DNA from: an uncultured Bacteroidales bacterium
GTDB lineage: Bacteria > Bacteroidota > Bacteroidia > Bacteroidales > UBA932
Length of the DNA stretch: 64,000 bases
Direction of reading: 5' to 3'
Assembly (NCBI GenBank): GCA_900318015.1
Contig: ONJB01000007.1
Coordinates: 62,001 to 126,000 of the forward strand
Part shown: positions 35,255-44,091 of the stretch, piece after piece
How the letters are laid out: the number at the start of each line of letters is the position of its first letter
Position numbering within the stretch: position 1 is the stretch's first letter
Notes under the pieces: model-generated
What the model saw: the letters and a program-made list of their open reading frames with translations, nothing else
Databases searched by the model: none
Told to the model about the DNA's origin: nothing
Translations under genes and position numbers: made by a program

Positions 35255-37513
35255 ATGATCCGGAAACTGATCTCCCTCCTGCCCCTCATGGCGGTGTTTT
35301 TCCTGACCGTCTCCTGCGACCCGACCCAGGTCAAGCCGGAGGCCCAGGATACCTTGACGTTGAGCCCCACCTCGCTTGATTTCGAAGCCGAGGACGCCTC
35401 GACCAAGCTGGTGTACGTCACCACGGAAAAGGACTGGACGGCGACGCCTTCCGCCGCCTGGATCCACCTGGAGAAGACCTCCGGTACCGGCAAGGGAACC
35501 TTGGCGGTGACGGTCGATGCGAACCTGGGTGAAGACCGTTCAGGGTCGATTTCCGTCAAAGGCTCGAAGACAGAGACGGTTTCCGTGTCCCAGAAAGGCC
35601 GGAACATCATCACGGTCGTGGCGAATCCCGACAGCTTCGACGGCAACAAGCGCTCCTCCACGACCTACCAGCTGCTCATCTATTCCTTCGCCGACAGCAA
35701 CGGCGACGGGATCGGCGACTTCAAGGGCATCCAGAACAAGCTGGACTACCTGGACGGCCTGGGCGTGACGGCCCTTTGGTTGTCGCCGGCCCATCCGTCT
35801 GACAGCTACCATGCCTATGACGTGACCGACTATTACGCCGTGAACCCGCTGTACGGCACGGAACAGGATTTCAAGAGCCTGATCGACGCGGCCCATGCCA
35901 GGGGCATCAAGATCTACATGGACTATGTCCTGAACCACTCCGGAAAGGGCAACGACTGGTTCAAGCAGGCCCTGGCCGACCCGTCGTCCAAGTACCGCGA
36001 CTACTATTTCCTCACGCCGAACCCGAAGGCGGACTATTCCAAATTCCCGATGCTCAAGGGGACGACCTATCAGGCCGATGAATGGAAGCAGGCGGCGTCC
36101 GGTTCTCCCAAGATGACGGTGACCAAGACCACCGAGGCCCTGACCAACGGCAATTCCGACTGGAATCTTTGGCTCTGGCAGGACGGCGGGGAAGGGAAGA
36201 CCGTCCGTTTTACCTCCCAGGGCGACGGTTCTTACTATCTGGTCATGGACATCAATGGCAAGTGGGGGATGCTGGTGCGCAAGTACATGAACTGGGACCC
36301 AGGTTCCAAGTTCGGCGCTTCCGGGAACGGCACGGTCACGGAGGGCAAGGCGGTCGACCTGATGCCGGACGGCGGCGACATGACCTTCACGGGCTCGGGA
36401 CGCTACAGGATCGAGCTGACGAACGTGTCCACGGAAACCCTGTACTACATGGGCTGCTTCAGCGATTGGATGCCGGACCTGAACTACGGCGATCCCGCGG
36501 CGGCCGAGACCAATCCCACATTCATGGACATCGCCGCTTCGGCCGACAAGTGGATCAACCTGGGGGTCGACGGTTTCCGCCTGGATGCGGTCAAGCACAT
36601 CTGCGGAGGCATCAATTCCTACAACAACACGGCCAACCAGACCTTGTTGAAAAAGTGGTATGACCACTGCAATGCGACCTATCAGGCCGCCGGTCACAGC
36701 GATAATATCTTCATGGTCGGCGAGGCATGGGACAGTCACAATGTGGAGCAGAACTATTACAAGGGCCTCACGTCCTGTTTCGAGTTCGGCTATTGGCCTG
36801 TCCTTTACAAGGCTTTGGCGAATCAGAATGCATCGAGCTATGTTTCCACGGTCAGTGGATTCATCGAGGACCACAAGAAAGTCCGCTCCGATGCAATCAC
36901 CTCCTTCTTCATGACCAATCATGACCATTCCAGCCAGACCGGTGGCGGCGAGGTCCGTGCCGCCGATGACCTGGGGAAGGATCCGGCCAAGGAGAAGCAG
37001 GCCGCGGCCATGCTCCTGACCACGCCGGGGAAGCCCTTCGTCTATCAGGGCGAGGAACTGGGCTATTGGGGTAATTCCAAGGGGAAGGGGGACGAGTATC
37101 TCCGGGCCCCGATTCTCTGGGACAAGGCCGGCAAGCACTGCGCGAAGAAGGGCGTGAACAACAAGGTGGACAACGCGATGCTCACTTCCGCCATTTCCGT
37201 GGAGGCGCAGGACGCCGATGCGAACAGCCTCCTGAACGTCTACAAGACCTGGAGCCGTCTCCGCAACATTTACCCGGCCCTCGCCGAAGGCACGATGACC
37301 GATGCCTCCCTGGGGGGCGGCAATACCATCGCCGCCTGGTATATGACGGCCGGCAGCCAGAAGCTCCTTGTGATCCACAATACGGCGTCCAAGGAAAAGC
37401 CTGTCACCGTCAAGGACGATATGTCCCGTGCGGTCGGCCTCCTCGGCACCGCGACGATCGACCACGACGTCCTCACCCTGGGCCCGAACTCCTCGGTGGT
37501 GTTCAAGCTGTAG
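35255..37513 (+). CDS. susG: SusG-type GH13 alpha-amylase lipoprotein with BACON domain and CBM58-like insert
   Basis: 752 residues; lipobox FFLTVSC. An N-terminal BACON domain (about 31-118: LSPTSLDFEAEDASTKLVYV) acts as a spacer. The GH13 barrel begins near 128 (YQLLIYSFADSNGDGIGDFKGI). Domain B carries a 130-150-residue insert (about 260-400) at the same place as CBM58 in B. theta SusG, including WGMLVRKYMNWDPGSKFGAS. Catalytic residues: Asp in GFRLDAVKHI, Glu in MVGEAWDS, Asp in MTNHDHSS. It cuts starch at the cell surface for import by the upstream SusC/D. Last gene of locus A. Confidence 0.92.
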   Translation: MIRKLISLLPLMAVFFLTVSCDPTQVKPEAQDTLTLSPTSLDFEAEDASTKLVYVTTEKDWTATPSAAWIHLEKTSGTGKGTLAVTVDANLGEDRSGSISVKGSKTETVSVSQKGRNIITVVANPDSFDGNKRSSTTYQLLIYSFADSNGDGIGDFKGIQNKLDYLDGLGVTALWLSPAHPSDSYHAYDVTDYYAVNPLYGTEQDFKSLIDAAHARGIKIYMDYVLNHSGKGNDWFKQALADPSSKYRDYYFLTPNPKADYSKFPMLKGTTYQADEWKQAASGSPKMTVTKTTEALTNGNSDWNLWLWQDGGEGKTVRFTSQGDGSYYLVMDINGKWGMLVRKYMNWDPGSKFGASGNGTVTEGKAVDLMPDGGDMTFTGSGRYRIELTNVSTETLYYMGCFSDWMPDLNYGDPAAAETNPTFMDIAASADKWINLGVDGFRLDAVKHICGGINSYNNTANQTLLKKWYDHCNATYQAAGHSDNIFMVGEAWDSHNVEQNYYKGLTSCFEFGYWPVLYKALANQNASSYVSTVSGFIEDHKKVRSDAITSFFMTNHDHSSQTGGGEVRAADDLGKDPAKEKQAAAMLLTTPGKPFVYQGEELGYWGNSKGKGDEYLRAPILWDKAGKHCAKKGVNNKVDNAMLTSAISVEAQDADANSLLNVYKTWSRLRNIYPALAEGTMTDASLGGGNTIAAWYMTAGSQKLLVIHNTASKEKPVTVKDDMSRAVGLLGTATIDHDVLTLGPNSSVVFKL

Positions 37514-37567
37514 CGGAATCCCGGCAAGGGTTGCGCTTTTCCTTGAAAATAACTAACTTGCGGCGTA

Positions 37568-39160
37568 ATGAGGAAGATCCTTCATATCATTGCGCTGCTT
37601 TTTTTGGCGCTGGCCCCCTTGCAGGGGCGGGAAAGGGAGCCGTGGCTGGATGAACTGGATGCGGAGCTGGCGAAGAAGGAAGAGTATGACGCACGGAAGG
37701 AGGCCCGGATCGGGCAGCTGCGCGGGCGGCTCCGTTCCGCGCTGGATGACCGGGAGCGTTACGGCGTCACGCAGGAGCTGTACGAGGAATACCAGAGCTA
37801 CAAGTACGATTCGGCTTATGCGTACGCGCAGGAGATGGCCCGGCTGGCGGCCGTGGCGGATCTGCCGGATGCCCGTGTGGAGGCCGGCTGCGCCACGACG
37901 TTCTGCCTGATTTCCGCCGGCCTGTACAAGGAGGCGTTCGACGTGATGGACGGCCTGCGTACGGACGGTGTCTCGCCCAGGATCCTGCTGGAATACTACA
38001 AGATGCAGGTGCGGCTGAACTATTCGGCCCGCGGCTATTCCCAGACGCCCCCTTATTGGGACATCTATTCCCGGGCGGGGGAGGAATACAGCCGGAAAAT
38101 CCTGGAGATGGTTCCCGAGGGGTCTCCCACCTGGTGGGAATACCAGGCGAACTACCTGATGGAAAGCGCACAGTATGAGGAGGGCATCGCGGCGTTCAAC
38201 CGCCTGCTGGCCGACGAGAACCTCGACCTGCATTCCCGCGCCATCTTCGCGTCCTCGGTCGGCTGGCTCCAGCACTGCCTGGGCCGGGACGACGAGGCCA
38301 TCAAGTCGCTCTGCGAATCGGCCATCTTCGACCTCAAGTCCTCCACCAAGGAGACGACCGCGCTCCGGATGCTCGCCGAATACCTGACCCGCCGGGGCGA
38401 GGTGGAACGGCCGTCGCGCTATGTGCGGGAGTCCTTCGACGACGCCAACTTCTACAACGCCCGCCTCCGCAAACTGGAGGTCGGCGCGGTGCTGCCCCTG
38501 GTGGAGAAGAACCATTACGACAGTCTGCAGCGGGAGCGGAACCTGCTGGCGTGGGGACTTGCACTGCTCGCCCTGGTCATCCTGGCTGCCGTGTCCGCGC
38601 TCCTGTTCATCCGGCGCCAGAACCGCCGCCTGCACGAGGCGCGCGCGACCATCGAGGAGCGGAACGCCCAGCTGGAAGCCGCGAATGTGCAGCTCGCGGA
38701 GGCGAACGAAATCAAGTCGGAATACATCGGAAACTCCTTCTACATCAATTCCGAGTTCCTGGACAAGATGTCCCAGCTGTACAAGATGGTGGACCGGATG
38801 ATCGTCACCCGGCAGTACGACGAACTGCGCCGCTCCCTGAAGGAATCCACCATCGACAAGGAGCGGGACGAGATGTACGAGTCCTTCGACCATACCTTCC
38901 TCAAGATCTTCCCGACCTTCGTCAACGACTACAACGCCCTGTTCCCGGAAACGGAGCAGCGGTTCCCCGCGGAAGGCCTCACGCCGGAGATGCGGATCTT
39001 CGCCCTCATCCGCCTCGGAATCTCCGAGACGGATCGCATCGCCAAGTTCCTGGACTACTCCGTCCATACCATCAACACGTACAAAACGCGCGTGAAGAAC
39101 AAGTCCTGGGTGGAAAACGAGCAGTTCGAGGCCGAAATCATGAAGATCGGGGCCCGGTAA
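37568..39160 (+). CDS. SusR-like membrane regulator (TPR, transmembrane helix, DUF6377, LuxR-like HTH)
   Basis: 530 residues, close to the length of SusR. Signal/anchor at residues 1-20, helical TPR-like repeats in the periplasmic half (GLYKEAFDVMDGL; ESAQYEEGIAAFNRLL), a transmembrane helix near 320-340 (LLAWGLALLALVILAAVSALLF), a coiled coil (EARATIEERNAQLEAANVQLAEANEIKSE) and a C-terminal HTH-like part (GLTPEMRIFALIRLGISETDRIAKFLDYSVHTINTYKTRVKNK). DUF6377 proteins regulate polysaccharide loci in Bacteroidetes; SusR senses maltose. Position between the two starch loci suggests control of one or both. Confidence 0.78.
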   Translation: MRKILHIIALLFLALAPLQGREREPWLDELDAELAKKEEYDARKEARIGQLRGRLRSALDDRERYGVTQELYEEYQSYKYDSAYAYAQEMARLAAVADLPDARVEAGCATTFCLISAGLYKEAFDVMDGLRTDGVSPRILLEYYKMQVRLNYSARGYSQTPPYWDIYSRAGEEYSRKILEMVPEGSPTWWEYQANYLMESAQYEEGIAAFNRLLADENLDLHSRAIFASSVGWLQHCLGRDDEAIKSLCESAIFDLKSSTKETTALRMLAEYLTRRGEVERPSRYVRESFDDANFYNARLRKLEVGAVLPLVEKNHYDSLQRERNLLAWGLALLALVILAAVSALLFIRRQNRRLHEARATIEERNAQLEAANVQLAEANEIKSEYIGNSFYINSEFLDKMSQLYKMVDRMIVTRQYDELRRSLKESTIDKERDEMYESFDHTFLKIFPTFVNDYNALFPETEQRFPAEGLTPEMRIFALIRLGISETDRIAKFLDYSVHTINTYKTRVKNKSWVENEQFEAEIMKIGAR

Positions 39161-39201
39161 GGCCAATACAACCGTTATATTTTTCTCCCGGAGAGAGGGG
39201 G

Positions 39202-39228
39202 TTAATACGCTGGTTCACAGCGTATTAA
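39202..39228. promoter_or_regulatory. Perfect 11-bp inverted repeat upstream of locus B SusC
   Basis: TTAATACGCTG / CAGCGTATTAA with a 5-base loop, 41 bases after the regulator stop and about 55 bases before the SusC -7 box. It may be the regulator gene's terminator (no strong T run) or an operator. Confidence 0.5.
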
Positions 39229-39283
39229 AATGTTTTAGAATTATATTTTCCCTATTTATTTCGGACGCGCGTGAGAATCCCGG

Positions 39284-39291
39284 TAATTTTG
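39284..39291 (+). promoter_or_regulatory. -7 box for starch locus B
   Basis: TAATTTTG with an AT-rich block upstream (39229-39262). The leader before the SusC ATG at 39338 is about 40 bases, longer than most in this window. The rest of 39161-39337 holds no reading frame. Confidence 0.6.
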
Positions 39292-39337
39292 CGGTACACT
39301 GACAACAGTAACCCAAAATAACCAACTACCAACCCCC

Positions 39338-42268
39338 ATGAAAAGGATTCTTTCCGCAATGACCCTCCTGCTTGTCGCAGCGGGTATGGTATTCGCCCAG
39401 GGCGGATACCAGGTCAAGGGCGTGGTCGTTGACGCCCAGGGTCCGGTTATCGGAGCCACCGTCTTGCAGCAAGGCACGATGAATGGCACCACGACCGGTC
39501 TGGACGGAGACTACGTCCTCCGCGTGCCGGATGGTGATGCTCTGGTGGAAATCAGCTGCATCGGCTACGCCACGCAAGTTTTCAAGGCCTCCGAGGTGCC
39601 TGCCCAGGTCATCCTCTTCGAGGACACCGAGTTCCTCGACGAAGTCGTGGTCATCGGCTACGGTACCCTGTCCAAGAAAGAGGTATCCGCGTCCATCGTC
39701 CAGGTGGACAGCAAGGACTTCTTCCGCGGCACCACCAACAACCCGATGACGATGCTCACCGGTAAGGTGGCCGGCCTGAACGTCGTGACCAGCCAGGGCT
39801 CCAACCCGAACTCCGGTTCCGACTATCAGATCCGCGGCGCCACCTCCCTGCAGGCCGGCAACGGCCCGCTCGTGGTGATCGACGGCGTGCCGGGCGGCGA
39901 CATCCGCTCCCTCGCCCCGCAGGACATCGAGTCCATGACCGTCCTGAAGGATGCGGCTTCCGCTTCCATCTACGGTACGGCCGGCGCGAACGGCGTCATC
40001 CTCGTGACCACCAAGAAGGGTTCCAAGGACGAGGCCGGTACGGCCCATGTCACCTATGACGGCGCATTCAACGCGAACTTCGTGAAGGCCCCGATCGCCG
40101 TCCTGACTCCGGAAGAGTGGGTCCGTTCCCGCCGCGGCACCGACTACGGCGCCCGTACGGACTGGTACAACGCGCTCCTGCGCGACTTCTCCTATGGACA
40201 CTCGCATTACGTGGGCGTGGACGGCAGCACCGCCAAGGGCTCCTACAACGCTTCCGTATCCTACAAGAACTCCCTCGGTGTGGACCTCGTGGACGCCCGT
40301 GAGGAATTCGGCGCCCGCGCCGCCGTGGAGCAGCGCCTCATCAAGGACATCCTCCAGCTGAACATCAGCCTGAACGCCCGTCGCGTGAACGAGGAGTATG
40401 GCAATGACGGTTCCTTCGGCACCGCCCTCACCATCAACCCGACGTTCCCGATCTACAACGACGACGGCTCCTACTACCAGCCGACCGCTCCGACCGGCGC
40501 TACGAACCCGGTCGAGGCGATGCTCAACAAGACCGCTAACGGCCAGCGCCTCTACACCACCGGCGCCGTGTCCCTGAAGGCGAACTTCATCAAGACAGAC
40601 GTCCACAACCTGAGCTCCACGGTCACCTACTCCCTGGACTACAACGATTACAAGTCCAACAACTACACCCCCATCGAGTCCCATGACAAGTACTGGAACG
40701 GCTATGAGGGCACCGCTTCCCTGAGCTATTCCAAGAACTGGCGCAACCAGCTCGAGTGGCTGTTCAACTACTCCTTCCATCAGGGAGCCCACCATCTCAA
40801 TGCCGTGGCCGGCTATTCCTACCAGGACCACAACTCCGAGAGCATGAACATGACCAACCGGGGCTTCACCTATGATTCCCTCCTGTGGAACGACATCGGC
40901 GCCGGTACCGCCCGCACTGAGAATCCCGCCCAGACGGGCATGGGTTCCGGCAAGTCCCTCTCCAAGGTCATCGCCCTCCTGGGCCGTGTGAACTACAACT
41001 GGAACAACACCATCTTCGCTTCCCTGTCCCTCCGTCACGAAGGCGCCACCAACTTCGGCGCGAACCACAAGTGGGGTAACTTCCCCGCCGCCTCCATCGC
41101 CTGGGAAATGGCGAACATGGACTTCATGCGGGGCGCCCGCTGGATCAACAGCCTCAAGCCCCGTGTCTCCTACGGTGTCACCGGCCGTCGCGGCGGTTCC
41201 AACGTGTCCCGCCCGACCTACGGCAGCCATGGCCAGTACTTTATGGACGGTGAGTGGGTGAAGGGCTACCGCCCGGCCTCCAATGCGAATCCGGACCTGC
41301 GCTGGGAGAAGCTCGTGGCCGTGAACGTCGGTGTCGACTTCGTCTTCTTCGACAACCGCCTGCGCGGCAGCATCGACCTGTACGACCGCCGCAGCCCGGA
41401 CCTGCTGTACAACTATACCGCTCCGCAGCCGCCGTTCATCCACAGTTCCATCCTCGTGAACGTGGGTGAGACCCAGAACCTCGGCGCCGAGCTCGCCCTG
41501 GACGCTGACGTGGTGAAGACGAAGAATTTCACCTGGACCTCCGGCATCAACGCCTCCATCGGCTATTCCAAGATCAAGACCCTGTCCAACCAGATCTACG
41601 GCGCCTCCTACATTGACATGCTGGGCACCGGCGGCCTGGGACAGACCTCCTACTACTACCGCTACACCGAAGGAAGCCGCCTTGGTACCCTGTACGGCTA
41701 CCAGGCCGCGGGCGTGAACGAGTTCGGTGACATGATGGTGTACGACAACGACGGCAACGTGATCACCGCCGCTTCCGCCAACGCCGCCTTCAAGCGCTAC
41801 ATCGGCAACACCATCCCGAAGCTGTTCCTGTCCTGGAACAATACGTTCCGCTACAAGCACTGGGACCTGAACGTGTTCATGAACGGCGCCTTCGGCCACA
41901 TGATCTACAACAACCGCCGCGCCGGCAACCTCCAGAGCTCCGGTAACGCCAACGTCTTCCGTACGGCCTACACCCGCGACAAGGATGTCCGCGAATACGG
42001 CGGCGTCGTCACCTCCTACTTCCTGGAGCACGGCGACTTCATGAAGCTGCAGAACGTCTCCCTGGGCTACACCCTGAATCCGAAGAACACGGATATCATC
42101 CGGAGCCTCCGCATCTTCCTGACCGCGACCGACCTGTACACCTTCACCGGTTACACCGGCACCGATCCGGCCCTGCTTTCCACCAACGGACTGACTCCGG
42201 GCGTGGACAACGGCGTCGGCTATCCCGAGACCCGCGTTGTCACCCTGGGTGCGACCGTCACCTTCTAA
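39338..42268 (+). CDS. susC: SusC-type TonB-dependent receptor, locus B
   Basis: 976 residues: signal peptide (MKRILSAMTLLLVAAGMVFAQ), regulatory-like domain (YQVKGVVVDAQGPVIGATVLQQG), DEVVVIGYGTLSKKEVSASI, plug (YQIRGATSLQAGNGPLVVIDGVPGG; QDIESMTVLKDAASASIYGTAGANG) and barrel ending GATVTF. The substrate should be an alpha-glucan oligosaccharide given the downstream enzymes. Its first 108 residues closely match the other SusC, whereas the barrel differs, which points to paralogues specialised for different glucans. Confidence 0.95.
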   Translation: MKRILSAMTLLLVAAGMVFAQGGYQVKGVVVDAQGPVIGATVLQQGTMNGTTTGLDGDYVLRVPDGDALVEISCIGYATQVFKASEVPAQVILFEDTEFLDEVVVIGYGTLSKKEVSASIVQVDSKDFFRGTTNNPMTMLTGKVAGLNVVTSQGSNPNSGSDYQIRGATSLQAGNGPLVVIDGVPGGDIRSLAPQDIESMTVLKDAASASIYGTAGANGVILVTTKKGSKDEAGTAHVTYDGAFNANFVKAPIAVLTPEEWVRSRRGTDYGARTDWYNALLRDFSYGHSHYVGVDGSTAKGSYNASVSYKNSLGVDLVDAREEFGARAAVEQRLIKDILQLNISLNARRVNEEYGNDGSFGTALTINPTFPIYNDDGSYYQPTAPTGATNPVEAMLNKTANGQRLYTTGAVSLKANFIKTDVHNLSSTVTYSLDYNDYKSNNYTPIESHDKYWNGYEGTASLSYSKNWRNQLEWLFNYSFHQGAHHLNAVAGYSYQDHNSESMNMTNRGFTYDSLLWNDIGAGTARTENPAQTGMGSGKSLSKVIALLGRVNYNWNNTIFASLSLRHEGATNFGANHKWGNFPAASIAWEMANMDFMRGARWINSLKPRVSYGVTGRRGGSNVSRPTYGSHGQYFMDGEWVKGYRPASNANPDLRWEKLVAVNVGVDFVFFDNRLRGSIDLYDRRSPDLLYNYTAPQPPFIHSSILVNVGETQNLGAELALDADVVKTKNFTWTSGINASIGYSKIKTLSNQIYGASYIDMLGTGGLGQTSYYYRYTEGSRLGTLYGYQAAGVNEFGDMMVYDNDGNVITAASANAAFKRYIGNTIPKLFLSWNNTFRYKHWDLNVFMNGAFGHMIYNNRRAGNLQSSGNANVFRTAYTRDKDVREYGGVVTSYFLEHGDFMKLQNVSLGYTLNPKNTDIIRSLRIFLTATDLYTFTGYTGTDPALLSTNGLTPGVDNGVGYPETRVVTLGATVTF

Positions 42269-42280
42269 TCCGCGAGCGAC

Positions 42281-44086
42281 ATGAAAAAGATATTCAACAC
42301 CATCGCACTTGCAGCGGCCGCTCTCAGCCTGACCGCTTGCTTCGACCTCACCGAGCAGGCCTTCAACCGGATCGAAGCCGACAACTTCTACCAGAACGAA
42401 GGCAGCGTGAAGGGCGCCATCGCTTCCGTGTACTACACGGCGGAAGGCTCCTTCGGCGAGTATTTCTTCTACCTGAACGAGTTCTCCGCCGACCAGATCG
42501 CCTGGCGCGTGTGGAACGGCGGACAGTGGGGATGGGACAACGCCGAGAAGTTCGTCCTCTCCTCCCATACCTGGACTTCCCAGTCCTCCATCATCCAGAG
42601 CGCCTGGAACAACACCTGGGGCGCCATCGGCGAGGTCAACAGCATCATCCATGACCTGGAGACCATGGACCTCGAGGCCATCGGCGTCTCTCCGGAGCAC
42701 GCCGCCCAGTACATCGGCGAAATGCGGACCCTCCGCGCCTGGTGCTACTACAACCTCTTCGAGGTCTGGGGCGGCGCCCTGCCGCTCAACACCGAGGTGA
42801 CTTCCGAGGTCCCCGGTTCGGCCGATCCCGATTTCGACACCTCCTGCAAGAAGATCTATGACTTCCTGATGACGGAGCTGGACGAGAGCCTCGGCGACCT
42901 TCCGAAGAACAACGTGAACCGCATGAACCAGGCGACCAACCGCATGATCAAGGCCCGCCTGCTGCTGAATGCCCCCGTGTTCATCAAGGAGGACCACTTC
43001 TCCGAGTGCGCGACCCTGTGCCAGAGCATCATCAACGGTGAATTCGGCACGTACGCCCTCGCGGACGACTACCGGGACATCTACAACCCGGACAATGTCA
43101 ACTGCCCCGAGGTCGTGTTTGCGCTCGCTTACGAGTACGGCAAGTCCGCCGGCAACGCCTACAACATGCGCGACGTCACGTTCCTCCCGTACAACGCCTT
43201 CGGCGATCCGCTCTCCATCCTGGGCTCCAACAACGACCAGGGCCGTTGGAACTGCGTGATCATCGCCCCGTCCCACGACAACACCGGTACGGTCCTCCCG
43301 ACCGGCGGTACCGACACGGGCGGCAAGTCCTTCCTGTTCGACTATGGTGACAAGCTGGGCGCCGTGTACGATCGTTTCGACAACCGCGACATCCGCAAGA
43401 AGGCCTACCACGCCGACGAGAAAGGCAACTGGGAAGGTCTCTTCCTGATGGGCCCGCAGGTGGACTACTACACCGGCGCCGCCATGCCGGCCGACGCCGA
43501 CCGCGAAGGCCAGGATCTCGTGTACGTGGACCAGGTGGGTACCTTCCAGAACAAGGGCCGCGACCTGGCGCCCGTCATGTCCCCGCACTGGGGCGAGACG
43601 AACTCCGGTTTCCGCATGCTCCGCTACCCGATTCTCCCGGATGTCTGCGGCGTGGATTTCCGCGACACGGACGAGGTTGAATTCCGGCTGGCCGAGGTCT
43701 ATTACATGCTGGCCGAGTGCAAGCTCCGCGCGGGCGACGCCAACGGTGCCAAGGATCTCGTGAACCAGGTCCGCAGGCGCTACTTCAAGGCTTCCGACTG
43801 GACGTCCGTCCAGAATGAGCCGGGTCCGGGCTTCTCCGCCTTCGACCTCGACTGGATGCTCAACGAGTGGGGCAAGGAGTTCCTCTGCGAGGGACGCCGC
43901 CGCCGCACCGATCTCCGCCGTTATGACGTGTTCACCCAGGGCCAGTGGTGGTTCTTCGGCCGTGGCGAGGGTGACGACGCCTATCCCGCCAAGCGCGACC
44001 GCAAGTATGAGTGGTTCCCGCTGCCGGAGGCCGCCCTCACGGTGAACCCCGGCCTCGTGCAGAATCCTAACTATGTAGCTCAGTAA
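42281..44086 (+). CDS. susD: SusD/RagB lipoprotein, locus B
   Basis: 601 residues; lipobox LSLTAC. SusD motifs: GEMRTLRAWCYYNLFEVWGGALPLNTE and FRLAEVYYMLAECKLRAGDANGAKDLVNQVRRRYF, DLDWMLNEWGKEFLCEGRRRTDLRRYD-like region, LPEAALTVNPGLVQNPNY at the end. It caps the SusC encoded 12 bases upstream and binds incoming glycan. It is longer than the locus A SusD and only distantly similar. Its stop overlaps a possible start of the next gene at 44086. Confidence 0.95.
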   Translation: MKKIFNTIALAAAALSLTACFDLTEQAFNRIEADNFYQNEGSVKGAIASVYYTAEGSFGEYFFYLNEFSADQIAWRVWNGGQWGWDNAEKFVLSSHTWTSQSSIIQSAWNNTWGAIGEVNSIIHDLETMDLEAIGVSPEHAAQYIGEMRTLRAWCYYNLFEVWGGALPLNTEVTSEVPGSADPDFDTSCKKIYDFLMTELDESLGDLPKNNVNRMNQATNRMIKARLLLNAPVFIKEDHFSECATLCQSIINGEFGTYALADDYRDIYNPDNVNCPEVVFALAYEYGKSAGNAYNMRDVTFLPYNAFGDPLSILGSNNDQGRWNCVIIAPSHDNTGTVLPTGGTDTGGKSFLFDYGDKLGAVYDRFDNRDIRKKAYHADEKGNWEGLFLMGPQVDYYTGAAMPADADREGQDLVYVDQVGTFQNKGRDLAPVMSPHWGETNSGFRMLRYPILPDVCGVDFRDTDEVEFRLAEVYYMLAECKLRAGDANGAKDLVNQVRRRYFKASDWTSVQNEPGPGFSAFDLDWMLNEWGKEFLCEGRRRRTDLRRYDVFTQGQWWFFGRGEGDDAYPAKRDRKYEWFPLPEAALTVNPGLVQNPNYVAQ

Positions 44087-44091
44087 TGACC

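Noticed and set aside
39326-43588. Very long open frame (1420 codons) antisense to SusC/SusD, and similar frames of about 1000 codons opposite 27668-30652 and 32238-35159
   Set aside because: High-GC coding DNA leaves the antisense frame free of stops. The translations are Val/Gly/His/Arg-rich with no domains, while the sense strands encode clear families.
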